From Zygaena filipendulae (lineage: Eukaryota; Arthropoda; Insecta; Lepidoptera; Zygaenidae), in assembly GCA_907165275.2 (NCBI GenBank), contig OU015674.1, forward strand, positions 2,294,001-2,358,000: a stretch of 64,000 nucleotides of DNA. The letters run 5' to 3'. This document shows positions 11,356-24,148 of this stretch, one piece after another. The position numbers and the translations under genes were made by a program. The notes under the pieces were generated by a model. That model saw nothing but the letters and a program-made list of their open reading frames with translations. It ran no database searches and was not told the DNA's origin. How positions within the stretch are numbered: the first letter of the stretch is position 1; the number at the start of each line of letters is the position of its first letter.

Positions 11356-13357
11356 ATGGATTCTCTGGAAGAGAACGATGAGGATTGTTCGAAGCACAGC
11401 GGTCCGAGTCCCGATGACTTCGCAGCGTACTTACCCTGGGCGTGCAATCAGCTGCAAATACCAGCTATTGTCCAGGTGAATCGAGCCGTCCAAGGTAATT
11501 TCAAATTCTTAATTTCTCATCGGTTGGTACGATCACTTATAATCCTCAGCAGGTTTTTAGAGTTGAGTTGGAATGACTGTGAACTCGGAACGCGCTCTTT
11601 TCTAAAAACTGACAAGGAACTCAAATGAGTTGCCGTTTTTTTTTACTATTTTACGTCTTGTTGTTAAATAATATTCAAATATAATAATTTATTTCTACAT
11701 TATTTTATTTATTTATTTTATTTATTTATAGAAATTTCACTGTAAATACAGGTAAGAGCCCAATGGATTACAGCGTTAGATAGTCCGATTGACTTAGAAA
11801 CATAATGGCAATTGCAACCACTGTTAATAAACTGTCGGCAAATATATCAGTTTTTCTAATAAAACACCTTTTAACAGTAAAAGTACCCACTATAAAAGGC
11901 AACGTTGCACCTTCGGTTAAATGTACTCCCCAACATAAAAAAAACATAAAACTCTTGGTGAACAAAAGCGCAACTAAAAACTGTCCCACCTAACATAGAA
12001 ATGTCAGTGACAGGATTGTTAATTTACGTATTTTTTGTCTGTTGCAGACGACTACATAAGCCCAGTGGCAGCACCACGAGGTAAAAAGGGTAAGAGCAAA
12101 ATGAAAATTGCTCTCTCCCGAGTGGAAATGGACTCGGACCCACAGAGGAATGATAAGACTGAGATGAACCTCACCACAATCATCAACGACTTGGCTGAGA
12201 ACGTCATCAGGATATCAGCGGTGTACGACACATGCGACAACCTGTTGCAAATCAAATTCGAAAATAACAAAACTGTACCGCGATCAGTCTGGTCCATCAT
12301 AGGCCTCATCATTAAATTTCAGCAGTACCTTAACTCAGTGATAGTAACAGGACGTCTGGACAAATATACTTTGCATGAATTCCGTAAATTTCTTCCCAAA
12401 TCTCGTATAACCGATCTGTGTTTAGACAACACTTACCTTCCGGAGGGAAATTATTACATTATATTGGAACAAGCTAACTATTTAAGACAACTGTCACTGT
12501 CGAGATGTAGTATTAACGACGCGGTTGTTGAAACTATTGCATCAACGCTCGTATATCCATTGCCAGCTTCAAGGACCTTGGCCATTCTGAACCTATCATC
12601 GAATAAAATAACGAACGTTGGTGCCAAATATTTGGCCAATGCCCTCCGATCGAATCGCAGGTTGGAATATTTGAATATAGCCAGTAATATGCTCACAGAT
12701 GAAGGTGTAGACGCAATATTGAATGTATTCTTAGAGTTCCCGATGACATGTGACGATATAGTCGCGGCTAAATCACGGAAGATGGCGTATTTGAACGAAA
12801 AGAGAAAGATAATCCAACGTGTGCTGCAAGAAGTGCAAACTGTGGACGTCAAGTCTCTAAGGAAAAAGACGTTGAAGCCTACACCTCCAGTTTCAGCAAA
12901 GAAAGTCAAAGGCCTCGATAAGGAACCTTCGCTTAAATCGATAGCTGAACCTATTAGGTTTAATCAAGCAGACTCCGTTATGCATGAAAAAGCTACCGCT
13001 ACTGCTATAAACATTCTAGGAGTATTTGACGACCCTTTTATGTCACCTAACATAGTGAGGAAAGCCGATTTCATCTTCTGCAAGGGCAACAATACCTTAG
13101 TCTATCTGAATATCTCATACAACAATTTGGGGTTCCCAACCATTGAGAAGCTGCTAAAAGTGTTGTTGTACCAGAGACTAGAGGATCGAAGGCCAAAGGG
13201 TTTGATCAATGTATCTATTGAAGGTAATAACCTGCCTACGTCTTGCGCCGAGCTGACCAAGATCGATGATATTCTCATGATGGGTCTCATGAATTGTAAT
13301 AGAAGGTTCTCGATGCTTCCCAAGAGGCGACCTCAGATGCCAAAGTCACCACGTTAG
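11356..13357 (+). CDS. Leucine-rich-repeat protein (LRRC71-like), two exons
   Basis: Coding exons are 11356-11494 and 12048-13357, giving 482 residues. The intron begins AAG|gtaatt and ends gttgcag. Exon 1 stops one base into a codon and exon 2 supplies the other two (G|AC, Asp), so the frame joins cleanly. ATG 11356 was chosen because the frame upstream has no ATG, only a hydrophobic untranslated-looking stretch. An acidic N-terminus and a Lys-rich patch (about residues 58-66) precede LRR-like motifs near residues 167, 192, 224 and 252, such as LAILNLSSNKITN. A basic, Pro/Lys-rich insert (about 278-387) follows, then two more LRR units near 397 and 432 and a basic tail ending PKSPR. LRRs of this ribonuclease-inhibitor type usually bind proteins; there is no signal peptide or membrane segment, so it is probably intracellular. 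The LRR block, basic insert and second LRR block recall LRRC71, but that name is an inference. No neighbouring gene gives context. Confidence 0.85.
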
Positions 13358-13447
13358 TGTTACCGAAAACAAAGTTACCAAATACCAAGATGTAACCAAA
13401 GTTTTAGAGTGTTTCTGGGACTTTAAGATAATACACTATATAAGTGG

Positions 13448-13453
13448 ATTAAA
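13448..13453 (+). terminator. Candidate polyadenylation signal (ATTAAA) of the LRR gene
   Basis: ATTAAA lies about 90 bases past the stop codon. A stronger AATAAA occurs at 14143-14148 within an AT-rich stretch and would give a 3' UTR near 800 bases. Sequence alone does not decide between them. Confidence 0.3.
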
Positions 13454-14267
13454 ATGAAAAAAGTGCAGGTTCACATTCCCTGCTTACCCCTTCCGTGAGA
13501 CAGTGATGTTACATGTACCTACCTACGTACTACGTAGTCATCAATTCACGTAGGTATGTGTAATTACGGCAAACAAAATAAGTGAAGTCTTTAACTGTAG
13601 TAGTATTATATTATCTGTGCTGTAGTTCACTGACCTCTTTTTTACTGGTACAACATTTTTTTCGCTCTATACGTAATTTTAAAATGCATCGGTATGGAGG
13701 GTCAAGTTATTTCCACTTAAAAATTTTAAAGTGGTTTATTTTTATAGTACCACTGCGCTCCCGTTATCTAGGTATTAAAAATGACTACACAATTATATGA
13801 GAGTAGGTACGAGTATATGAGAGTACCTACGTACGATCTTCAAGTATAACTACACTGATATACCTGCATCCTCTATCGCGGGAGTATATCCCAAAAATAA
13901 TGTTGGTAACAAAAGTTACGTTTAAGTTACTAATTAGAGTGACATTTTATTATGTTCCTTATTATTGTTACATTTTATTTATTTCTAGAATACTTTGTAC
14001 ACTTGTTAGTTATTATTTTGTGGAGTTTATTTTTAGATTTTAAAGTTTAGTTTATTATTTTGTCATTTTAGATAATAATTGTAGTCTTTTTTGTTTACGA
14101 TCTATTTTGTACGCCTATGGAAAGTTATTATTAAATTGAATTAATAAATAAATGTTTTAGTTATTAAAATTAGCTTAGCTTTCATAACAATAGATATGGG
14201 TATACAAATCACACAGCGCTATTTGATCCTAAACTAAGAAGAGCTTCTACTATCGATACCTCGGATT

Positions 14268-14455
14268 TAATAATGTAAAAATTTGTATGTTTGGGTAGAT
14301 TTTTTATTCAATCAGGCAAAAACGGCAAAACTGAATTGAATGAAATTTGGCAGATAGATAGTTGATTACCTGGACTAACTAACACTTAGGAGACTTTTTA
14401 TCCCGTAATGCCGGCGGACACTTCGACATTAACGCGGATAAAACCGCGGGAAATT
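14268..14455 (+). mobile_element. Helitron-like repeat, degenerate
   Basis: Recognisable by GGCAAAAACGGCAAAACTGA and GATAAAACCGCGGGAAATTA; no CTAG remains. Confidence 0.5.
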
Positions 14456-14488
14456 ACTTAGGTACTATGAAAAAAACCCTCGGTAGAC

Positions 14489-14524
14489 TTAATTCACCTG
14501 GAGTAAATCACCTGGGTGAATTAA
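14489..14524. repeat. Short inverted repeat
   Basis: TTAATTCACC pairs with GGTGAATTAA across a 16-base loop, with CACCTG twice in the arms and loop. Confidence 0.4.
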
Positions 14525-14547
14525 ACTATAATAATATGATACATCTA

Positions 14548-14744
14548 TATTATTATTATAAAGAGGTAACGTTTGTGAGTTTGTGACGTTGTAGGGGGTA
14601 ATCTCTGGATCTACTGGACCGCTTTGAAAATTTTTTCACTTATTGGAAGCTACGGTAGTCCTGAGTGGCATAGGGTATTTTTTATCCCGAAATTCCTAGG
14701 GGAACCCTGAAGTTACCGCGGGTGAAACCGCGGGAGACAGCTAT
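14548..14744 (+). mobile_element. Helitron-like repeat, near full length
   Basis: Shares the TGACGTTGTAGGGGGTAATC block with 4296-4488. The end reads GACAGCTAT rather than CTAG. Confidence 0.6.
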
Positions 14745-14847
14745 TTTTTGATTGTTTAGTATTGACTAATGACTAATGAAAACACTAATTGTTAATCATC
14801 ACTAACTAATCGTTTACCCCGAGGCAGGAATCGAATACGCGACACGT

Positions 14848-15080
14848 GGGCCCTTATTCACTATGACAAAAACATTACTTGCCCATAACGCGCGTCCCAA
14901 AAACACAATCCCTAACGCTCCAGATACAAAAATATAAGATATTTATATTCTTTATGACAAAAAAAACGTTGTGAATGTATTTTTTTAAAGTGAAACTTCT
15001 TTGAACACGAGGGTAAAGCAATTTAAGTGGTGCCTTATATCTTAACGCGACGCGTTATGGTCGTTAATGAATAAAGGCCC
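14848..15080. mobile_element. Foldback MITE
   Basis: GGGCCCTTATTCA at the left pairs with TGAATAAAGGCCC at the right with one mismatch. Inside, CCCATAACGCG pairs with CGCGTTATGG, so most of the 233 bp can fold into a hairpin. Confidence 0.55.
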
Positions 15081-18000
15081 TGGCAGTAATCACGGTATCG
15101 CATAGGTATTCTATATACTATAGAGTGTATGGCCCAAAAGCCAGCGACGGCCAGACCTTTCTTACTTTATAAAAGCTGAAAGTTTCTCTGTGCATGTCCC
15201 CAACACAGGTAAGAACGATCAGCAACTATGGAGCTTGGGTCTTGGACTATGGCTAGGTACTTTGGAAGGTATCGGGTAGAACCTAAGTGTGTATAAAATA
15301 GAAACTTAAATTCGTCAAAGTAGGTATACCTACCTACTTGGTAGTACAAATATTCTATTTTATACACACTTTTTTTAAAGCTCAATTTTTTAAACCATGC
15401 CATAATCGAACCATTCGAAATTCAATTTTCAAAAGAATGTGAATGTCAGCGCGTTTTTTTTTTGTTTACGTTTTTTATAGTGTTTCGGTGATTATTTCTT
15501 AATGGCAGGTTACATGATATAAAAAAAATGTTTTACGTCGATATTGCCATAGCCACTCTTGATCAGCTTCAAGAATGCAAAGTTTGGTTTCCAATTTTTG
15601 ATTAAATAAGAGACAAAATAAAAAAAAAATATTAACGATATTTCTGTGCATTATCGTAACTAAAACAGGATGATACCGCCTAGAAACTTACCTATACATA
15701 CTATAGCAATCTCACAAATCACAGCTAAACAAAATGCTTAGAACCGCGCGTTGCGGGTGTGAGGGCGGCGCGAGGGTGCGCGGCGGGTGGCGGCGGGGGC
15801 GCGTCGATATTCGCGCGCGGAAGCCATCTTAAAATATAAGAGCGTCCTCCCTCCCCTCCCCCCGCACCGCGGAGCACACCCGCGGCCTCCTCAGCCCGCT
15901 TTTTCAGCCCGCAACATAGAGATGTGTGGTTGACAACATTTGGTCGATTTTACTCGTTTACGTTACCTACACAGAAATTTGATTGAAACATAGAAGGTTA
16001 TTCATTTGGGCGCGATGGTAAAAATGGTAAAAATTCAAGATTAAATTTGGCTAGGCATAAAGTTTTTAAACGAAGAAGTTTTACTACCTATGTCATTTGT
16101 ACCTACTAATTTGCAACCGCTCATAACACATTGATATTTCGTCATCAATTCTTTCAGGTGCGTTATCTCACCAAATTATTTTGATAAAAGTTAAATTTTT
16201 TGATTGAGCCTATGAGTTAGTTTTTTTTTTTACAGGAATGCACTGAAATGGCAGAGTCGAATTACTTACAACATTAGTCTATTTGACACAATATGCGTAG
16301 GTGTTTTTTACGTTAATACCTGTCAATAATTATTATTCCGTTATTTGTATGTAAAACTTAATCGCTTTCGTTACTCATAAGTTAGTCCATCTAAAATTTA
16401 CGTATAGATATAAGTATTTCACAATAAATAAATTAAGTAGGTATATTTAGTTCCAAATCATAATATTTAGGTAAGTAACTGAAACTATAGACAAAAAATA
16501 AAAGGTTACAAAATGAATCTATAAATTCAAATAAAGTCGATGAGAACTAATTAAAACTGATTAGATACCTACTAAAATTACGCAGCCATAAGCATTTATC
16601 TACCTAGATCACTATGAGTCAAACTTAAAACCAGAAAACCTTGGATTACAGTTTAAAACACTTACAACCGAGCCTATAAATTTCTTGCTAACTTTTAGCC
16701 GTAACAAGCAACAGCTAAATCAATACGGCATTAACGCACACAACCGCGGCTAACGCTCACCAATGCAGTTCAAAAACTATTGAAATTAAAATATAAGCGA
16801 ACACACACTGGCACAGGGTAACACGCAGACACTTGGCAGGTGTGTACACGTCCCACGCGGTCGTTCCCGCTCTCTCTTCACCCCACCGCACCCGCTTCTT
16901 CTCCTTAGACGTTGGCTTTTTACACGGGTATAATCAATGTGCAGAAATTGATAACGCTTGGTTGAAAAATAAAAATTATTACTATTATCTTAAATTGTTT
17001 CAATTTATTAAAAGTATTAAAAAAATATCTGATTAATAATGATAAAAAGTAGGGATCATCTAGAAAATCTGGTTCTAAATCCTTACCCCAATTATTATTG
17101 AAATTCTCACGAAACTGGTTTAGATATACTGTACTGGTATCTTGATTTTATTTCGGTGTCTTGTTCGATTCAAGACGATGACTTACTGTCCCTCGTAATA
17201 CAGCGACAGGTTTTGAAAAAACTTGTGTATTTTTAGTGTAACAAAATAATGCATGTTGTTGTGTGGGAATTTTGTGAAACTTCCAAAATTTTGTCTTTAA
17301 AACCATTTCTCGATTAACCCGTTCAGCTTGGGAAATATTAGGGTTAAACTTATTGGTATCTAGTTTAATTGAAGGCGAGCTTTGGTCAATCGGGTCACAA
17401 CAATCGTGTTTGTTAAATTTTAGAACTTCTTTAACTTGAAACTGGTTTTTCACTCGTTTCTGGGTTATGGGAATCTAGCTAAGGTTAAATAATAAAAGAG
17501 TGCTCGATAATTCTAGGGTAAAGTGTAGAGAATTTCTTAGTGAGTATTCTTGAGTACGGTAGTGGTCGATTACTTTTATCGTACGTATCTATCTATGTGT
17601 GAGGTAAAGTCGTATCTTGGCAATATCTTAAGCAGTTCATGCTTTTCTTGAAATTCAAAGAGGATAACAAAACGCAATTTTTTCCGTGACTAGTACGTAA
17701 TAGCAGTGCTATTGTACCTCCTGACCTGTTTTTTAAATACTTACATAGTCATTTATTTTATACGAGAATCAAGACAAAAAGATCATTTACCTATCTTGTT
17801 TAGTTACTACTTTTCCATCACGTACCTACACTAAAATGCTTAGTAAAAAAAAAACCTTTAACCAAAAACGAAACAAATAATATAATGAAATAATAAAAAA
17901 ATCAAACTTTTCAAATAAATCTCTATTAAAATAGAAGATTTTTTAAAGGGAACAGGTTTATAAAAAATTGTTCATGACTGTAACCAAAAGAAGTGAAACC

Positions 18001-19738
18001 AAAAGGGGACCCTTTTTTAATTGGCAATAGTATCGTCTTCATCAAAGAACCTGTTATTACTGCACCCTTTACGATAACAGGTGAATTCAAGAACATTCTT
18101 AGTGTAACAGAACCAGTAGATACTCTACATATCTGTCTTCACTTTGTGTTGAGTTGCGGGTATGTGGTGTAGTGGTATTGAGTTATTATGGAATCGAAAA
18201 AGTGTTGTAGAATAATTATGTGCTCTACAATCTACGTATAAATTCTGAAATTGGATTTTGTAAAGAGTTTTCTTGTAAAATCAAAATCAAGATAAGTATA
18301 AATCAGTATCTAATTACTTTACCTACTTTATTAAGATATAAAGTATCTGTTTATCGTGTTGACTTTAATATAGCAATTTATGTATATGAACAAAAACCAA
18401 ATACATTATCCTAAAATGATACATTCGTAAACAACTCACGCATGTAAACATTGCAATACCTTAATTAGACATTTAATTATAAATCCACCATGAATTCTTA
18501 ACAGACTAGACATATTAAAATTTCACTTCCCCGTCGTACCTACGCCTATGGCGTATCGCGCAGCCCCATCTCCGCTGTCTTTCTAAGGGGACCGCATAAA
18601 ATAGTTATAGAGGGTAGGGGGAGCTACTTAACCGTTTTTAGGAGACACCCCGCCCGACGCAGGAACACCCTGCTACTTCAACCCCACTTCCTGCTCCCAC
18701 CCCCTCCTTCGAGGCGGGCTGCCGGCCCCCGGCACGTTCTACAACTATCCATATATTTTTGCAAAAGTGAATTCTTACCGAGGGTTAGCGATACCTGCTC
18801 ACAGTTTTATAGTGTTGCGTTCGAAATTTAAATTCTGTACGCTCATTGGTGTTTTTGTTTTTATAGTAGTGTGCGCGGGGTTCTGAATTTAAATTTGGGC
18901 CGCGCAATTTAGTTTTCATTTCGAGGGAATTTTGTTTGAAATGTAGGGAAACCTTTTTGGGTTTTTGCCATTCAAGTAGGATTAACTTAGATACTGGGTT
19001 TTTACCAATGTGACATGCGGATTTAATTAGATCGGTTACGATTAATGTCAATTACAAGTCAATTATTTATTTCTGTATGACAACACAAACAGTGATCACA
19101 TAAAAGCTATTATATTATATAGGTATTTACAAGGATCGGGCTTGTTCAAGTGATAGATAACTCTAGAATTTCTTCCAGTAAAATCTCTTTTAACCTAATA
19201 TTTATATTTATTAAGACGTAGGTAAGTATAATGAGGTTCCTATACTAGCTTTTGCCCACTGTTGCCTGCGCGAGATTATTTTTTTATCTTCGTGTAGGTA
19301 GGTACCTACCTAATTATAACTTTATTGACGTCAAAAAGAGCCACGTTATGGGCCAACATTCAATAAAATTATTTGACTTATCCAGATATTATCTACATGA
19401 TGTTTAGATACCACAAATACACCGATACCAAACATTATAGTAGGTATACGTCAGGACCAAAAGAAAACTAAATTTGAAACAAAAGAAATTACATTTTTCG
19501 ATTTTGTTTGTGGTAGATTTGGTAGATTGCTGAAAATATTTTTTTTTCGTTTTTGTATTTGAAATTTATTATCCTCCGACTTACCTATAAGTAGGCCTCT
19601 AGATTAAAAAAAAAATTCGTACCAACTTTATCCTGATACCTAATTACGAACACAACAATAAAGAAATCAATCAAAACTATATAGAGCTGTCTCAAGTGAT
19701 GCTGCATCATAAATGTAGCGATTGATTTTTAATCATAT
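15081..19738. other. Long intergenic stretch
   Basis: Contains the CpG island at 15736 and a second G/C-rich block at about 18525-18745 (CCCCACTTCCTGCTCCCACC and CCGGCCCCCGGC). Almost no Helitron-like copies occur between 15081 and 19240, unlike the flanks. Open frames here (for example 17148-17453) have no recognisable domain. Confidence 0.5.
15736..15910. promoter_or_regulatory. CpG island with TATA-like box and YY1-like site
   Basis: GGCGGGTGGCGGCGGGGGCG precedes GCCATCTT (15823-15830) and AAAATATAAG (15831-15840), then a C-rich block. The layout resembles a TATA promoter within a CpG island. No gene can be assigned downstream. Confidence 0.4.
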
Positions 19739-19797
19739 ACTATAGCTGTGCCCCGCGGATTCACCCGCATGAGTTTCGGCAATTCCCGCAGGAATTC
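19739..19797 (-). mobile_element. Helitron-like repeat, 3' fragment
   Basis: Only TAGCTGTGCCCCGCGGATTC to CCGCAGGAATTCC is left, cut off exactly where repeat C begins. Confidence 0.55.
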
Positions 19798-19926
19798 CCA
19801 TCCCCATTCCAGGTCGGCAACGCACCTGCATGCCTTCTGGTATTGCAGATGTCTATGGGCGGCGGTAATTACTTACCATCAGGTGTATACCACTTGCCCG
19901 TTTGCCCCTTATGACATAAAAAAAAA
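19798..19926 (+). repeat. LINE/SINE 3'-tail-like repeat C, copy 2
   Basis: CATCCCCATTCCAGGTCGGC to TTATGACATAAAAAAA; nearly identical to 3965-4128 in its shared part. The A-run at the end fits a retroposed 3' end inserted in the Helitron-like fragment. Confidence 0.6.
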
Positions 19927-20057
19927 CTATAAGGTATTTTTTTCTAAACTAAAATTAGCCTAAGTTAGGTATACCTACTCTTATTAAGGAGTCGCATTTA
20001 GTGAGAAGCTGTTAATTTGAAATTACAAACAGACACTTCAATTTTATTTATATGAGA

Positions 20058-20340
20058 CTAGCTGTCCCCGCGATTTCATCCGCCGTAGTTTCGGAATTCC
20101 CGCGGAGGTTGCGGGAAAAAAGTACTCTATGTCCTTTTTTGTACCCTGACAGTAGTTTACGGTGATTAGCTGTTCCCACATTAGTTCCGGAGTTCCCGCG
20201 GGAATTCCGGCATAAAAACTATCCTATCTTTTAAGTTGGACCATATTATAAATGGTTACAAAAATTTTATCAAAATCCGTTAAGTAGTTTCGGAGTTCAT
20301 CGCGGACAAACGACGTGACACGTGATTTATATATATTAGA
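20058..20340 (-). mobile_element. Composite Helitron-like element with two 3' ends, copy 1
   Basis: One 3' module (CTAG at 20058) is followed by a second, internal 3' module near 20165 (TTAGCTGTTCCCAC) and then a single 5' part ending at TCTAATATATATAAATCA (minus). The same order occurs at 42901-43166. Confidence 0.65.
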
Positions 20341-20360
20341 TTAAGATATAGATATATATA

Positions 20361-20569
20361 CTAGCTGTTCCCCGCAGTTTCACCCGCTTAAATTTCGAAG
20401 CTTCCACGGTAGGTAATTCGGATATACCTAACAATTATCCAATGTGCTTTTTTGTATTCCCGACAATTTGTATATGCTAAATATCATAATGATCGGTTGA
20501 ATATTTAAGGTGTGAAAGTATAATAAACGGACTCACATTCACATTTACAATATAATATTACATTTATAA
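20361..20569 (-). mobile_element. Helitron-like repeat, near full length
   Basis: CTAGCTGTTCCCCGCAGTTT start, with a small TAGGTA insertion. It meets the next copy at a shared AT junction. Confidence 0.6.
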
Positions 20570-20789
20570 TCCTACTATTATTATAACTGAAACTGTGTGT
20601 TATAAATGTTTGTATGTTTGGATGTTTGATACTCAATCACGCAAAAACGGCTGAACGGATGTGTATGAAACTTGGCATGCACGTTGTCAGGGGTACAGAG
20701 AAGGACATAGGGTACCTACCTACTTTTTATCCCGGAATTCCCGCGGGAACTCCGAAATTACCGCTGGTGAAACCGCTAGCCACAGCTAG
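20570..20789 (+). mobile_element. Helitron-like repeat, full length
   Basis: Starts TCCTACTATTATTATAAC and ends CACAGCTAG between A and T; the hairpin is altered (GCTGGTGAAACCGCTAG). Includes a CTACCTA insertion. Confidence 0.7.
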
Positions 20790-21301
20790 TATTAGAATAA
20801 GTTTCTTGTGGTTTTTTTTTAAATACATACCTAGGTATATTTTAAAGATTAGGTATTCAAAATTGTAACATTGTATCTAATAAATAATAATTAGCGTATA
20901 TAAAGTAAAAACTAGTCCTGTTAAATCAACAAGATTGGTACCAACACCTAAAACACTCGTCTATCTATATACGTAGTACGTATACCTAAAAAATTAGAGC
21001 TCTACCAAGCAAGAGATATCGTAGCGCAATATTGTACATTATTAAATAAGCAACATATACAGCAAGTGTTATAATATAGTATAATATCATGTACATACAT
21101 AATATAAACATACATATATATTATATGGTATAGAATGTGGCGTAAAATCTTCGCGAGATGGGGCGAGGCGAGGTAAATTTTAAGGGGGAGATAGCGCCGT
21201 CTCACAGTCCCCGCGAATATGGGTGTACGTGAAAATTTTGAAGCATAGTTTTCTATCTCAGCTCTCTGTCACCCGAGGTTGTCTTGAAAATCTGCCCTGT
21301 C

Positions 21302-21420
21302 CTTCAATACAATTCAATTCAAATATGCTTTATTGCACGCACACCGTAAAAAACATATTTTACAAAAACATAGATACATAGTAGGTAGGGTTTAGGTGAC
21401 CTATATTGGTAAGAGCAGTG
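21302..21420 (-). repeat. LINE-tail-like repeat
   Basis: CAATTCAATTCAAATATGCT with TTTATTGCACGCACACC reads as an inverted LINE 3' tail common in Lepidoptera. Confidence 0.45.
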
Positions 21421-23134
21421 TCCTGTCCATTTCCAGTCCATGTCCTGTCCTTTCATTTTGCTCTGTCTTTTCTTTCTTATTTGTAATTTTTAGTGTTTCT
21501 CCTGGAGCATTAAAGTACCTATACCTATTTGAATTTGAGCTTTAGTTGTGCTTTGCAGCAGCAAATCTAGTTAGTCACTGGAAAAATTGTATTTGGATGT
21601 GAGAAAATTAATGTCACTAACGAATATTTCCTAAATTGCCAAAAACACCATCGAGTTTTCTGTAGTTTGGTTTCTGATTGTGATATCTACTGAAATGAAA
21701 TTTTAAAGCGTAGTGCTTTTCTATTTCTGTCCGACTTAGTAGCTATATTTTATTACCTCCTTTTCGTGGTTTCGATCTAAACCTTATACTTAGATCCACC
21801 TTAAAAATTTTACCCTCATCAAATACTGAGTAGTTTCACTTAAAAAATTCAAGGTACTTATTATAAAATTAATACATATAAAAAAAACAGAGTTATCTAC
21901 AAAGGCATAGCAAAATTTCCACTTACACCGTTCTCCACTAGCGGTATTCTTGTCTTGATACAGCATATAAGTCGATCGCGGGGGTGGTTTTTACATTCGC
22001 CCCTCAAGTACACCCACCCCACCGCGAGCCACCTTCCACCTCGCAACTGTACACGCGTATGTGAACCTTATAATTATCGCTGTAAGGACGGTTATCGGTT
22101 ACACATCTCGAGCCACCTAGCTTTGCCCGGGCCGCGGGGTGTAATCTTAATATTAATATCGTCTTGGGAAGCTCCTTGCGTGATGAAGTTTTATGTTGGT
22201 ATGCTATATTATGTCGGCATGTTGTGCGCTGGTGCGGTGTTATGTGAGTAGGCGTTTTACGACATAGGTAGGTATCTATTAAAGTGGTGATATTATGAGC
22301 CAGTTTTATGTTTGTTTCATGAGACGTAGCTGGTACCTAACTGGGTATATCGCTAACCTACATGTAACAGTTAAATTTTTAAATTTTGATAATACATTAT
22401 ACGTACCATATACCTGCACTTCAAAATCAATCCACCGAAATAGCTTCGTTTACGTGGTTTTCGTGTTACAACTACTTTTTTATCAACCAAAAGTATTAAT
22501 TTAATTTAAAAAAACTACCAAATAGGTAATTGTAAAGATCTATTTTTTAAATCGTGCCAAAATTTTTCATAACTAACCCACACCTACTCCGTTTTGAATA
22601 AATATAAAACTCGGCCTCATAGGCAGGAATGGAATTGAAAATGCCTTCTTATTTTTAAGTTGCAAAAAAATGGTTAAGTGTGAGTATGCAATATGCATGT
22701 AAGTACCTACAATACTTAATATCTCCGTAAAGTCTTTTCCTGGTGCTTAGAGTATAAAATGCAGGAGGAGAATATTTACAAAAGACACTATGACACAGAA
22801 ATTATTAAGGCTTACAGGTTTCCCTTTACCCACTTTTGCTGCAAGAACAAGGCAGGTTGAGACCGGAGACGTCGAAATCAACTCGTTATAACGTCCTCCA
22901 TCTTTTTCCTGGTTGTTCTTCATTTTAAAATTTGAATCTGGCAATATAATTTTTATTTTTCTATCACTCATTGACTCTACACTGGAATTAGGTAACCATC
23001 ACAGAATAAATTATTATTTATCTAAACGAGACTAATTTTTACTTGTTAACTTTGTCGGGTGGAAGCCGTAGGTACCGGGTGCACGCGTGCTCATTGTTTT
23101 CAACTACGATTCAGCAGCCTTTCTGTTTACCCTA

Positions 23135-23235
23135 AGAAAGAAACACACATTGTCAGTGGTAAAGAAAAACATGGGGCACTTATTATCCCAGATTTCCGCG
23201 GGAGCTCCGAAATTAACGCGGGGGAATGCTACATA
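23135..23235 (+). mobile_element. Helitron-like repeat, degenerate 3' part
   Basis: CACATTGTCAGTGGTAAAG and CCGCGGGAGCTCCGAAATTA can still be aligned to the family; the terminus is lost. Confidence 0.45.
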
Positions 23236-23311
23236 TGGACGCAGATAAGCAATAACATGTTAACCGACAAAATGAAGGTATTGATTCAGAACGATTTATT
23301 GAGAGTTAGAG

Positions 23312-23396
23312 AACGTTTTTTAATTATGTATTAGGTACCTTACTCCATATTTATCCAACGTTTTTTAATTATGTATTACCTTACTCCAATTTCTCC
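23312..23396. repeat. 45-bp tandem duplication
   Basis: AACGTTTTTTAATTATGTAT followed by ACCTTACTCCA occurs twice with a 45-bp period and small differences. Confidence 0.6.
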
Positions 23397-24148
23397 ATAA
23401 TTACCTTATTACACTGTTTAAATATGTAACTAAATATTGAACATAAAAATTTTGACACAAAATGGCGATATAACTTTAAAACTTTAATTTAATCAAGATT
23501 TCTCCAGTGGGGTTAACACACTATTGCTTATCTATGTCCGAATGCCAAATCGAACTTTGGGGTGTCTGTAACAATATTTTGTCGCTTTTTTTTTTCACTT
23601 GCGCACCAATTTTTGCGTAATGAAGAAACTTTTCGCTTTTATTTTACTTATATTAAAAAAAAATGTCTACATATCGACTAGGCTCATAATGTGACTGGAG
23701 TTGTGAGTCTGGAGCCCCCCGGGAGCTATGAGTTGCGGCATCCGTTATATAGCGGCGCGGCGTCTCGGATTTATTATCCACAACGAGCGAAACTCGACGA
23801 CATGCTGTTAAGATTTGCAATTCACATACATACTTGGAAATGTTTAGGATGTTTGGTATACCCTCGCAAACATACCTATCTACATACCTATCTAGAAATA
23901 TACCAAATGAAAGGTTATTTAGTTTTTAAGAGGTTGTAGCTATTAACGAGGCGGTGGTGTGCCACTCGTTATTATATACCTCATTTTTATTACGTCTCTA
24001 TTTTGTTTTTATTGCTAAGTATATTTTTTTTATTTCATTTTGGCATTCCTCGTTTATAATTTAAGTCATAATTTTTCTAATTTGTTTTTTGTTTATGATC
24101 CACTCCATTACGATATTTTTATACTTACCTAACAGCTCAAAATTATTA

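Larger units (their letters stand above)
20790..24148. other. Intergenic stretch
   Basis: A LINE-like tail and a decayed Helitron-like piece are the only repeats recognised. Around 21955-22140 is a moderately C-rich patch. No gene seen. Confidence 0.5.

Noticed and set aside
12478..12909. 143-residue minus-strand frame inside the LRR gene
   Set aside because: Antisense shadow of a real exon, with no domain or start context.
20614..20868. Frame with KDIGY- and GIPAGTPKLP-like residues, also seen near 5309, 10749, 60716 and 62184
   Set aside because: These are translations of the Helitron-like repeat; the same peptide recurs wherever the repeat lies and frames end at the repeat edge.
23691..23939. 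82-residue plus-strand frame
   Set aside because: No ATG-supported context, domain or codon pattern to set it apart from random frames.
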